From assembly GCF_051020975.1 (NCBI RefSeq), contig NW_027478159.1, positions 11,114,501-11,178,500 on the forward strand: a stretch of 64,000 nt of DNA. The letters are read 5' to 3'. A program made the position numbers and the translations under genes. Below are positions 25,639-38,528 of the stretch, piece by piece. Every line of letters starts with the position of its first letter. Positions within the stretch are counted from its first letter, which is position 1. This DNA comes from Osmia lignaria lignaria (Eukaryota > Arthropoda > Insecta > Hymenoptera > Megachilidae). The notes beneath the pieces are model-generated. The model was given only the letters and a program-made list of their open reading frames with translations, did no database searches and was not told the origin of the DNA.

Positions 25639-26927
25639 TCAGAAGCGTAGTTTTCGAGATATATCGAGATATTTAAAAGTTCCGAAGCCGCACCAACATA
25701 ATAGAGATACAGAAACACCGTGGCCCCTTTCTTTGAGATAACTCTGCGTTTAGTGCGAGCCGCAAATGCCACTTCCAGCTTAGCTGTGCAGAAGAAGAAC
25801 AACAAGAAGAAGAAATATCTCGAAATATGTCCGTCAGGCCCCTTCCCTTGAGATAAATCTGCAAATATCTCGGAAACGAAGCGAGCTATGGCAAAACCTT
25901 AAGAAACCTTTTTGGAGAGAATTAAGTTTCCTACTTTTTATGTTCTATGATATTTTTTGATCAGATGCGTAGTTCTCGAGATATATCAAGATATTTAAAA
26001 GTTCCGAAGCCGCACCAACATAATAGAGATACAGAAACACCGTGGCCCCTTTCTTTGAGATAACTCTGCACTAGTGCGAGCCGCAAATGCCACTTCCAGC
26101 TTAGCTGTGCAGAAGAAGAACAACAAGAAGAAGAAATATCTCGAAATATGTCCGTCAGGCCCCTTCCCTTGAGATGTATCTGCAAATATCTCGGAAACGA
26201 AGCGAGCTATGGCAAAATGTTAAGAGACCTTTTTTGTAGAGAATTATGTTTCCTACAATTTATGTTCTATGATATTTTTTGATCAGAAGCGGAGTTTTCG
26301 AGATATATCGAGATATTTAAAAGTTCCGAAGCCGCACCAACATAATAGAGATACAGAAACACCGTGGCCCCTTTCTTTGAGATAACTCTGCGTTTAGTGC
26401 GAGCCGCAAATGCCACTTCCAGCTTAGCTGTGCAGAAGAAGAACAACAAGAAGAAGAAATATCTCGAAATATGTCCGTCAGGCCCCTTCCCTTGAGATAA
26501 ATCTGCAAATATCTCGGAAACGAAGCGAGCTATGGCAAAATGTTAAGACACCTTTTTTGTAGAGAATTAAGTTTCCTACTTTTTATGTTCTATGATATTT
26601 TTTGATCAGATGCGTAGTTCTCGAGATATATCAAGATATTTAAAAGTTCCGAAGCCGCACCAACATAATAGAGATACAGAAACACCGTGGCCCCTTTCTT
26701 TGAGATAACTCTGCACTATTGCGAGCTGGAAATGCCACTTCCAGTTTAGCTGTGCAGAGGAAGAACAACAAGAAGAAGAAATATCTCGAAATATGTCCGT
26801 CAGGCCCCTTCCCTTGAGATAAATCTGCAAATATCTCGGAAACGAAGCGAGCTATGGCAAAATGTTAAGAGACCTTTTTTGTAGAGAATTAAGTTTCCTA
26901 CTTTTTATGTTCTATGATATTTTTTGA
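25639..26927. repeat. Four-monomer block, long-range duplicate (copy 2)
   Basis: Repeats the order and private markers of 12424-13712: aaaaccttaagaaacc tail, gatgtatctgc copy, gaagcggag gcgttta copy, ggaaatg/gcagaggaag copy. After it, a gcgttta copy at 26928 and another ggaaatg copy at 27251 follow, whereas 13712 leads into the 4-mer HOR. Confidence 0.85.
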
Positions 26928-29828
26928 TCAGATGCGTAGTTCTCGAGATATATCAAGATATTTAAAAGTTCCGAAGCCGCACCAACATAATAGAGATACA
27001 GAAACACCGTGGCCCCTTTCTTTGAGATAACTCTGCGTTTAGTGCGAGCCGCAAATGCCACTTCCAGCTTAGCTGTGCAGAAGAAGAACAACAAGAAGAA
27101 GAAATATCTCGAAATATGTCCGTCAGGCCCCTTCCCTTGAGATAAATCTGCAAATATCTCGGAAACGAAGCGAGCTATGGCAAAATGTTAAGACACCTTT
27201 TTTGTAGAGAATTAAGTTTCCTACTTTTTATGTTCTATGATATTTTTTGATCAGATGCGTAGTTCTCGAGATATATCAAGATATTTAAAAGTTCCGAAGC
27301 CGCACCAACATAATAGAGATACAGAAACACCGTGGCCCCTTTCTTTGAGATAACTCTGCACTATTGCGAGCTGGAAATGCCACTTCCAGTTTAGCTGTGC
27401 AGAGGAAGAACAACAAGAAGAAGAAATATCTCGAAATATGTCCGTCAGGCCCCTTCCCTTGAGATAAATCTGCAAATATCTCGGAAACGAAGCTAGCTAT
27501 GGCAAAATGTTAAGAGACCTTTTTTGTAGAGAATTATGTTTCCTACAATTTATGTTCTATGATATTTTTTGATCAGAAGCGTAGTTTTCGAGATATATCG
27601 AGATATTTAAAAGTTCCGAAGCCGCACCAACATAATAGAGATACAGAAACACCGTGGCCCCTTTCTTTGAGATAACTCTGCACTATTGCGAGCCGCAAAT
27701 GCCACTTCCAGCTTAGCTGTGCAGAAGAAGAACAACAAGAAGAAGAAATATCTCGAAATATGTCCGTCAGGCCCCTTCCCTTGAGATATATCTGCAAATA
27801 TCTCGGAAACGAAGCGAGGTATGGCAAAATGTTAAGAGACCTTTTTTGTAGAGAATTATGTTTCCTACAATTTATGTTCTATGATATTTTTTGATCAGAA
27901 GCGTAGTTTTCGAGATATATCGAGATATTTAAAAGTTCCGAAGCCGCACCAACATAATAGAGATACAGAAACACCGTGGCCCCTTTCTTTGAGATAACTC
28001 TGCGTTTAGTGCGAGCCGCAAATGCCACTTCCAGCTTAGCTGTGCAGAAGAAGAACAACAAGAAGAAGAAATATCTCGAAATATGTCCGTCAGGCCCCTT
28101 CCCTTGAGATATATCTGCAAATATCTCGGAAACGAAGCTAGCTATGGCAAAATGTTAAGAGACCTTTTTTGTAGAGAATTATGTTTCCTACAATTTATGT
28201 TCTATGATATTTTTTGATCAGAAGCGTAGTTTTCGAGATATATCGAGATATTTAAAAGTTCCGAAGCCGCACCAACATAATAGAGATACAGAAACACCGT
28301 GGCCCCTTTCTTTGAGATAACTCTGCACTATTGCGAGCCGCAGATGCCACTTCCAGCTTAGCTGTGCAGAAGAAGAACAACAAGAAGAAGAAATATCTCG
28401 AAATATGTCCGTCAGGCCCCTTCCCTTGAGATATATCTGCAAATATCTCGGAAACGAAGCGAGCTATGGCAAAATGTTAAGAGACCTTTTTTGTAGAGAA
28501 TTATGTTTCCTACAATTTATGTTCTATGATATTTTTTGATCAGAAGCGTAGTTTTCGAGATATATCGAGATATTTAAAAGTTCCGAAGCCGCACCAACAT
28601 AATAGAGATACAGAAACACCGTGGCCCCTTTCTTTGAGATAACTCTGCGTTTAGTGCGAGCCGCAAATGCCACTTCCAGCTTAGCTGTGCAGAAGAAGAA
28701 CAACAAGAAGAAGAAATATCTCGAAATATGTCCGTCAGGCCCCTTCCCTTGAGATATATCTGCAAATATCTCGGAAACGAAGCTAGCTATGGCAAAATGT
28801 TAAGAGACCTTTTTTGTAGAGAATTATGTTTCCTACAATTTATGTTCTATGATATTTTTTGATCAGAAGCGTAGTTTTCGAGATATATCGAGATATTTAA
28901 AAGTTCCGAAGCCGCACCAACATAATAGAGATACAGAAACACCGTGGCCCCTTTCTTTGAGATAACTCTGCACTATTGCGAGCCGCAAATGCCACTTCCA
29001 GCTTAGCTGTGCAGAAGAAGAACAACAAGAAGAAGAAATATCTCGAAATATGTCCGTCAGGCCCCTTCCCTTGAGATATATCTGCAAATATCTCGGAAAC
29101 GAAGCGAGCTATGGCAAAATGTTAAGAGACCTTTTTTGTAGAGAATTATGTTTCCTACAATTTATGTTCTATGATATTTTTTGATCAGAAGCGTAGTTTT
29201 CGAGATATATCGAGATATTTAAAAGTTCCGAAGCCGCACCAACATAATAGAGATACAGAAACACCGTGGCCCCTTTCTTTGAGATAACTCTGCACTATTG
29301 CGTGCTGTAAATGCCACTTCCAGCTTAGCTGTGCAGAAGAAGAACAACAAGAAGAAGAAATATCTCGAAATATGTCCGTCAGGCCCCTTCCCTTGAGATA
29401 TATCTGCAAATATCTCGGAAACGAAGCTAGCTATGGCAAAATGTTAAGAGACCTTTTTTGTAGAGAATTATGTTTCCTACAATTTATGTTCTATGATATT
29501 TTTTGATCAGAAGCGTAGTTTTCGAGATATATCGAGATATTTAAAAGTTCCGAAGCCGCACCAACATAATAGAGATACAGAAACACCGTGGCCCCTTTCT
29601 TTGAGATAACTCTGCACTATTGCGAGCCGCAGATGCCACTTCCAGCTTAGCTGTGCAGAAGAAGAACAACAAGAAGAAGAAATATCTCGAAATATGTCCG
29701 TCAGGCCCCTTCCCTTGAGATATATCTGCAAATATCTCGGAAACGAAGCGAGCTATGGCAAAATGTTAAGAGACCTTTTTTGTAGAGAATTATGTTTCCT
29801 ACAATTTATGTTCTATGATATTTTTTGA
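26928..29828. repeat. gcgttta / GCTAGC mosaic
   Basis: Monomers at 26928 (gcgttta), 27251 (ggaaatg, GCTAGC at 27492), 27573 (gcgaggtatgg), 27895 (gcgttta, GCTAGC at 28137), 28218, 28540 (gcgttta, GCTAGC at 28782), 28863, 29185 (gcgtgctg, GCTAGC at 29427), 29507. The 28218 and 29507 copies share gagccgcagatgcc at 1289-bp spacing. The local order is a two-monomer alternation (gcgttta then actattgcgagccg) laid over the older four-monomer pattern. Confidence 0.78.
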
Positions 29829-32800
29829 TCAGAAGCGTAGTTTTCGAGATATATCGAGATATTTAAAAGTTCCGAAGCCGCACCAACATAATAGAGATAC
29901 AGAAACACCGTGGCCCCTTTCTTTGAGATAACTCTGCGTTTAGTGCGAGCCGCAAATGCCACTTCCAGCTTAGCTGTGCAGAAGAAGAACAACAAGAAGA
30001 AGAAATATCTCGAAATATGTCCGTCAGGCCCCTTCCCTTGAGATAAATCTGCAAATATCTCGGAAACGAAGCGAGCTATGGCAAAATGTTAAGACACCTT
30101 TTTTGTAGAGAATTAAGTTTCCTACTTTTTATGTTCTATGATATTTTTTGATCAGATGCGTAGTTCTCGAGATATATCAAGATATTTAAAAGTTCCGAAG
30201 CCGCACCAACATAATAGAGATACAGAAACACCGTGGCCCCTTTCTTTGAGATAACTCTGCGTTTAGTGCGAGCCGCAAATGCCACTTCCAGCTTAGCTGT
30301 GCAGAAGAAGAACAACAAGAAGAAGAAATATCTCGAAATATGTCCGTCAGGCCCCTTCCCTTGAGATGTATCTGCAAATATCTCGGAAACGAAGCGAGCT
30401 ATGGCAAAATGTTAAGAGACCTTTTTTGTAGAGAATTATGTTTCCTACAATTTATGTTCTATGATATTTTTTGATCAGAAGCGTAGTTTTCGAGATATAT
30501 CGAGATATTTAAAAGTTCCGAAGCCGCACCAACATAATAGAGATACAGAAACACCGTGGCCCCTTTCTTTGAGATAACTCTGCGTTTAGTGCGAGCCGCA
30601 AATGCCACTTCCAGCTTAGCTGTGCAGAAGAAGAACAACAAGAAGAAGAAATATCTCGAAATATGTCCGTCAGGCCCCTTCCCTTGAGATAAATCTGCAA
30701 ATATCTCGGAAACGAAGCGAGCTATGGCAAAATGTTAAGACACCTTTTTTGTAGAGAATTAAGTTTCCTACTTTTTATGTTCTATGATATTTTTTGATCA
30801 GATGCGTAGTTCTCGAGATATATCAAGATATTTAAAAGTTCCGAAGACGCACCAACATAATAGAGATACAGAAACACCGTGGCCCCTTTCTTTGAGATAA
30901 CTCTGCACTATTGCGAGCTGCAAATGCCACTTCCAGCTTAGCTGTGCAGAAGAAGAACAACAAGAAGAAGAAATATCTCGAAATATGTCCGTCAGGCCCC
31001 TTCCCTTGAGATAAATCTGCAAATATCTCGGAAACGAAGAGAGCTATGGCAAAATGTTAAGAGACCTTTTTTGTAGAGAATTAAGTTTCCTACTTTTTAT
31101 GTTCTATGATATTTTTTGATCAGATGCGTAGTTCTCGAGATATATCAAGATATTTAAAAGTTCCGAAGCCGCACCAACATAATAGAGATACAGAAACACC
31201 GTGGCCCCTTTCTTTGAGATAACTCTGCACTATTGCGAGCTGTAAATGCCACTTCCAGCTTAGCTGTGCAGAAGAAGAACAACAAGAAGAAGAAATATCT
31301 CGAAATATGTCCGTCAGGCCCCTTCCCTTGGGATATATCTGCAAATATCTCGGAAACGAAGCGAGCTATGGCCAATTGTTAAGAGACCTTTTTTGTAGAG
31401 AATTATGTTTCCTACAATTTATGTTCTATGATATTTTTTGATCAGAAGCGTAGTTTTCGAGATATATCGAGATATTTAAAAGTTCCGAAGCCGCACCAAC
31501 ATAATAGAGATACAGAAACACCGTGGCCCCTTTCTTTGAGATAACTCTGCGTTTAGTGCGAGCCGCAAATGCCACTTCCAGCTTAGCTGTGCAGAAGAAG
31601 AACAACAAGAAGAAGAAATATCTCGAAATATGTCCGTCAGGCCCCTTCCCTTGAGATATATCTGCAAATATCTCGGAAACGAAGCTGGCTATGGCAAAAT
31701 GTTAAGAGACCTTTTTTGTAGAGAATTATGTTTCCTACAATTTATGTTCTATGATATTTTTTGATCAGAAGCGTAGTTTTCGAGATATATCGAGATATTT
31801 AAAAGTTCCGAAGCCGCACCAACATAATAGAGATACAGAAACACCGTGGCCCCTTTCTTTGAGATAACTCTGCACTATTGCGAGCCGCAAATGCCACTTC
31901 CAGCTTAGCTGTGCAGAAGAAGAACAACAAGAAGAAGAAATATCTCGAAATATGTCCGTCAGGCCCCTTCCCTTGAGATATATCTGCAAATATCTCGGAA
32001 ACGAAGCGAGCTATGGCAAAATGTTAAGAGACCTTTTTTGTAGAGAATTATGTTTCCTACAATTTATGTTCTATGATATTTTTTGATCAGAAGCGTAGTT
32101 TTCGAGATATATCGAGATATTTAAAAGTTCCGAAGCCGCACCAACATAATAGAGATACAGAAACACCGTGGCTCCTTTCTTTGAGATAACTCTGCGTTTA
32201 GTGCGAGCCGCAAATGCCACTTCCAGCTTAGCTGTGCAGAAGAAGAACAACAAGAAGAAGAAATATCTCGAAATATGTCCGTCAGGCCCCTTCCCTTGAG
32301 ATAAATCTGCAAATATCTCGGAAACGAAGCGAGCTATGGCAAAATGTTAAGACACCTTTTTTGTAGAGAATTAAGTTTCCTACTTTTTATGTTCTATGAT
32401 ATTTTTTGATCAGATGCGTAGTTCTCGAGATATATCAAGATATTTAAAAGTTCCGAAGCCGCACCAACATAATAGAGATACAGAAACACCGTGGCCCCTT
32501 TCTTTGAGATAACTCTGCACTAGTGCGAGCCGCAAATGCCACTTCCAGCTTAGCTGTGCAGAAGAAGAACAACAAGAAGAAGAAATATCTCGAAATATGT
32601 CCGTCAGGCCCCTTCCCTTGAGATGTATCTGCAAATATCTCGGAAACGAAGCGAGCTATGGCAAAATGTTAAGAGACCTTTTTTGTAGAGAATTATGTTT
32701 CCTACAATTTATGTTCTATGATATTTTTTGATCAGAAGCGTAGTTTTCGAGATATATCGAGATATTTAAAAGTTCCGAAGCCGCACCAACATAATAGAGA

Positions 32801-33698
32801 TACAGAAACACCGTGGCCCCTTTCTTTGAGATAACTCTGCGTTTAGTGCGAGCCGCAAATGCCACTTCCAGCTTAGCTGTGCAGAAGAAGAACAACAAGA
32901 AGAAGAAATATCTCGAAATATGTCCGTCAGGCCCCTTCCCTTGAGATAAATCTGCAAATATCTCGGAAACGAAGCGAGCTATGGCAAAATGTTAAGACAC
33001 CTTTTTTGTAGAGAATTAAGTTTCCTACTTTTTATGTTCTATGATATTTTTTGATCAGATGCGTAGTTCTCGAGATATATCAAGATATTTAAAAGTTCCG
33101 AAGCCGCACCAACATAATAGAGATACAGAAACACCGTGGCCCCTTTCTTTGAGATAACTCTGCACTATTGCGAGCTGCAAATGCCACTTCCAGCTTAGCT
33201 GTGCAGAGGAAGAACAACAAGAAGAAGAAATATCTCGAAATATGTCCGTCAGGCCCCTTCCCTTGAGATATATCTGCAAATATCTCGGAAACGAAGCGAG
33301 CTATGGCAAAATGTTAAGAGGCCTTTTTTGTAGAGAATTAAGTTTCCTACTTTTTATGTTCTATGATATTTTTTGATCAGATGCGTAGTTCTCGAGATAT
33401 ATCAGGATATTTAAAAGTTCCGAAGCCGCACCAACATAATAGAGATACAGAAACACCGTGGCCCCTTTCTTTGAGATAACTCTGCACTATTGCGAGCTGT
33501 AAATGCCACTTCCAGCTTAGCTGTGCAGAAGAAGAACAACAAGAAGAAGAAATACCTCGAAATATGTCCGTCAGGCCCCTTCCCTTGAGATATATCTGCA
33601 AATATCTCGGAAACGAAGCGAGCTATGGCAAAAGGTTGAGAGACCTTTTTTGTAGAGAATTAAGTTTCCTACTTTCTATGTTCTATGATATTTTTTGA
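29829..33698. repeat. Mixed stretch, last domain with the gcgttta variant
   Basis: gcgttta copies lie at 29829, 30152, 30475, 31442, 32087 and 32732; the last is the final one in the window. The order gcgttta + gacacc, gatgtatc copy, gcgttta + gacacc occurs twice (from 29829 and from 32087). 31120 is a gggatatatc/ggccaattg copy as in the 4-mer HOR. 31442-32086 resembles 18872-19516 (gaagctggctatgg then actattgcgagccg). 33377 carries tcaggatattt and aatacctcg. Confidence 0.78.
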
Positions 33699-34986
33699 TC
33701 AGATGCGTAGTTCTCGAGATATATCAAGATATTTGAAAGTTCCGAAGCCGCACCAACATAATAGAGATACAGAAACACCGTGGCCCCTTTCTTTGAGATA
33801 ACTCTGCACTATTGCGAGCTGCAAATGCCACTTCCAGCTTAGCTGTGCAGAAGAAGAACATCAAGAAGAAGAAATATCTCGAAATATGTCCGTCAGGCCC
33901 CTTCCCTTGAGATAAATCTGCAAATATCTCGGAAACGAAGAGAGCTATGGCAAAATGTTAAGAGACCTTTTTTGTAGAGAATTATGTTTCCTACAATTTA
34001 TGTTCTATGGTATTTTTTGATCAGAAGCGTAGTTTTCGAGATATATCGAGATATTTAAAAGTTCCGAAGCCGCACCAACATAATAGAGATACAGAAACAC
34101 CGTGGCCCCTTTCGTTGAGATAACTCTGCACTAGTGCGAGCCGCAAATGCCACTTCCGGCTTAGCTGTGCAGAAGAAGAACAACAAGAAGAAGAAATATC
34201 TCGAAATATGTCCGTCAGGCCCCTTCCCTTGAGATAAATCTGCAAATATCTCGGAAACGAAGCGAGCTATGGCAAAATGTTAAGAGACCTTTTTTGTAGA
34301 GAATTATGTTTCCTACAATTTATGTTCTATGGTATTTTTTGATCAGAAGCGTAGTTTTCGAGATATATCGAGATATTTAAAAGTTCCGAAGCCGCACCAA
34401 CATAATAGAGATACAGAAACACCGTGGCCCCTTTCGTTGAGATAACTCTGCACTAGTGCGAGCCGTAAATGCCACTTCCAGCTTAGCTGTGCAGAAGAAG
34501 AACAACAAGAAGAAGAAATATCTCGAAATATGTCCGTCAGGCCCCTTCCCTTGAGATAAATCTGCAAATATCTCGGAAACGAAGCGAGCTATGGCCAATT
34601 GTTAAGAGACCTTTTTTGTAGAGAATTAAGTTGCCTACTTTTTATGTTCTATGATATTTTTTGATCAGATGCGTAGTTCTCGAGATATATCAAGATATTT
34701 AAAAGTTCCGAAGCCGCACCAACATAATAGAGATACAGAAACACCGTGGCCCCTTTCTTTGAGATAACTCTGCACTATTGCGAGCTGCAAATGCCACTTC
34801 CAGCTTAGCTGTGCAGAAGAAGAACATCAAGAAGAAGAAATATCTCGAAATATGTCCGTCAGGCCCCTTCCCTTGAGATAAATTTGCAAATATTTCGGAA
34901 ACGAAGCGAGCTATGGCCAATTGTTAAGAGACCTTTTTTGTAGAGAATTAAGTTTCCTACTTTTTATGTTCTATGATATTTTTTGA
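33699..34986. repeat. Four-monomer block, long-range duplicate (copy 2)
   Basis: Near-identical to 19517-20804, with the same run of private changes in the same order. Changes seen only here include aaaggttgagag just before it (33632) and aaatttgcaaatatttcgg near 34882. It ends where the 34987 monomer reverts to the actagtgcgagccg type. Confidence 0.87.
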
Positions 34987-37900
34987 TCAGATGCGTAGTT
35001 CTCGAGATATATCAAGATATTTAAAAGTTCCGAAGCCGCACCAACATAATAGAGATACAGAAACACCGTGGCCCCTTTCTTTGAGATAACTCTGCACTAG
35101 TGCGAGCCGCAAATGCCACTTCCAGCTTAGCTGTGCAGAAGAAGAACAACAAGAAGAAGAAATATCTCGAAATATGTCCGTCAGGCCCCTTCCCTTGAGA
35201 TAAATCTGCAAATATCTCGGAAACGAAGCGAGCTATGGCTAAATGTTAAGAGACCTTTTTTGTAGAGAATTAAGTTTCCTACTTTTTATGTTCTATGATA
35301 TTTTTTGATCAGATGCGTAGTTCTCGAGATATATCAACATATTTAAAAGTTCCGAAGCCGCACCAACATAATAGAGATACAGAAACACCGTGGCCCCTTT
35401 CTTTGAGATAACTCTGCACTATTGTGAGCTGCAAATGCCACTTCCAGCTTAGCTGTGCAGAGGAAGAACAACAAGAAGAAGAAATATCTCGAAATATGTC
35501 CGTCAGGCCAGTTCCTTTGAGCTGAATCTGCAAATATCTCGGAAACGAAGCGATCTATGGCAAAATGTTAAGAGACATTTTTTGTAGAGAATTATGTTTC
35601 CTACAATTTATGTTCTATGATATTTTTTGATCAGAAGCGTAGTTTTCGAGATATATCGAGATATTTAAAAGTTCCGAAGCCGCACCAACATAATAGGGAT
35701 ACAGAAACACCGTGGCCCCTTTCTTTGAGATAACTCTGCACTAGTGCGAGCCGCAAATGCCACTTCCAGCTTAGCTGTGCAGAAGAAGAACAACAAGAAG
35801 AAGAAATATCTCGAAATATGTCCGTCAGGCCCCTTCCCTTGAGATAAATCTGCAAATATCTCGGAAACGAAGCGAGCTATGGCAAAATGTTAAGAGACCT
35901 TTTTTGTAGAGAATTAAGTTTCCTACTTTTTATGTTCTATGATATTTTTTGATCAGATGCGTAGTTCTCGAGATATATCAAGATATTTAAAAGTTCCGAA
36001 GCCGCACCAACATAATAGAGATACAGAAACACCGTGGCCCCTTTCCTTGAGATAACTCTGCACTATTGCGAGCTGTAAATGCCACCTCCAGCTTAGCTGT
36101 GCAGAAGAAGAACAACAAGAAGAAGAAATATCTCGAAATATGTCCGTCAGGCCCCTTCCCTTGAGATATATCTGCAAATATCTCGGAAACGAAGCGAGCT
36201 ATGGCAAAATGTTAAGAGACCTTTTTTGTAGAGAATTATGTTTCCTACAATTTACGTTCTATGATATTTTTTGATCAGAAGCGTAGTTTTCGAGATACAT
36301 CGAGATATTTAAAAGTTCCGAAGCCGCACCAACATAATAGAGATACAGAAACACCGTGGCCCCTTTCTTTGAGATAACTCTGCACTAGTGCGAGCCGCAA
36401 ATGCCACTTCCAGCTTAGCTGTGCAGAAGAAGAACAACAAGAAGAAGAAATATCTCGAAATATGTCCGTCAGGCCCCTTCCCTTGCGATAAATGTGCAAA
36501 TATCTCGGAAACGAAGCGAGCTATGGCAAAATGTTAAGAGACCTTTTTTGTAGAGAATTAAGTTTCCTACATTTTATGTTCTATGATATTTTTGGATCAG
36601 ATGCGTAGTTCTCGAGATATATCAAGATATTTAAAAGTTCCGAAGCCGCACCAACATAATAGAGATACAGAAACACCGTGGCCCCTTTCTTTGAGATAAC
36701 TCTGCACTATTGCGAGCTGCAAATGCCACTTCCAGCTTAGCTGTGCAGAGGAAGAACAACAAGAAGAAGAAATATCTCGAAATATGTCCGTCAGGCCAGT
36801 TCCTTTGAGCTGAATCTGCAAATATCTCGGAAACGAAGCGAGCTATGGCAAAATGTTAAGAGACATTTTTTGTAGAGAATTATGTTTCCTACAATTTATG
36901 TTCTATGATATTTTTTGATCAGAAGCGTAGTTTTCGAGATACATCGAGATATTTAAAAGTTCCGAAGCCGCACCAACATAATAGAGATACAGAAACACCG
37001 TCGCCCCTTTCTTTGAGATAACTCTGCACTAGTGCGAGCCGCAAATGCCACTTCCAGCTTAGCTGTGCAGAAGAAGAACAACAAGAAGAAGAAATATCTC
37101 GAAATATGTCCGTCAGGCCCCTTCCCTTGAGATATATCTGCAAATATCTCGGAAACGAAGCGAGCTATGGCAAAATGTTAAGAGACATTTTTTGTAGATA
37201 ATTATGTTTCCTACAATTTATGTTCTATGATATTTTTTGATCAGAAGCGTAGTTTTCGAGATACATCGAGATATTTAAAAGTTCCGAAGCCGCACCAACA
37301 TAATAGAGATACAGAAACACCGTGGCCCCTTTCTTTGAGATAACTCTGCACTAGTGCGAGCCGCAAATGCCACTTCCAGCTTAGCTGTGCAGAAGAAGAA
37401 CAACAAGAAGAAGAAATATCTCGAAATATGTCCGTCAGGCCCCTTCCCTTGAGATATATCTGCAAATATCTCGGAAACGAAGCGAGCTATGGCAAAATGT
37501 TAAGAGACCTTTTTTGTAGAGAATTATGTTTCCTACAATTTACGTTCTATGATATTTTTTGATCAGAAGCGTAGTTTTCGAGATACATCGAGATATTTAA
37601 AAGTTCCGAAGCCGCACCAACATAATAGGGATACAGAACCACCGTGGCCCCTTTCTTTGAGATAACTCTGCACTAGTGCGAGCCGCAAATGCCACTTCCA
37701 GCTTAGCTGTGCAGAAGAAGAACAACAAGAAGAAGAAATATCTCGAAATATGTCCGTCAGGCCCCTTCCCTTGAGATAGATCTGCAAATATCTCGGAAAC
37801 GAAGCGAGCTATGGCAAAATGTTAAGAGACCTTTTTTGTAGAGAATTAAGCTTCCTACTTTTTATCTTCTATGATATTTTTTGATCAGATGCGTAGTTCT

Positions 37901-38528
37901 CGAGATATATCAAGATATTTAAAAGTTCCGAAGCCGCACCAACATAATAGAGATACAGAAACACCGTGGCCCCTCTCTTTGAGATAACTCTGCACTATTG
38001 CGAGCTGGAAATGCCACTTCCAGTTTAGCTGTGCAGAAGAAGAACAACAAGAAGAAGAAATATCTCGAAATATGTCCGTTAGGCCCCTTCCCTTGAGATA
38101 AATCTGCAAATATCTCGGAAACGAAGCGAGCTATGGCAAAATGTTAAGAGACCTCTTTTGTAGAGAATTAAGTTTCCCACTTTTTATGTTCTATGATATT
38201 TTTTGATCAGATGCGTAGTTCTCGAGATATATCAAGATATTTAAAAGTTCCGAAGCCGCACCAACATAATAGAGATACAGAAACACCGTGGCCCCTTTCT
38301 TTGAGATAACTCTGCACTAGTGCGAGCCGCAAATGCCACTTCCAGCTTAGCTGTGCAGAAGAAGAACAACAAGAAGAAGAAATATCTCGAAATATGTCCG
38401 TCAGGCCCCTTCCCTTGAGATATATCTGCAAATATCTCGGAAACGAAGCGAGCTATGGCAAAATGTTAAGAGACCTTTTTTGTAGAGAATTATGTTTCCT
38501 ACAATTTATGTTCTATGATATTTTTTGA
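34987..38528. repeat. Domain with gatacatc and ggccagttcc monomers
   Basis: Eleven monomers. The ggccagttcctttgagctg subfamily, last seen near 8 kb, reappears at 35309 and 36597. The gagatacatcgag change (B-type) starts at 36275 and is confined to 36.3-48.5 kb. A ggaaatg copy with gttaggcccc and gacctcttttg lies at 37885. Oddities: tcaacatattt (35336), tttttggatcag (36591), cagaaccaccg (37635). Confidence 0.8.
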
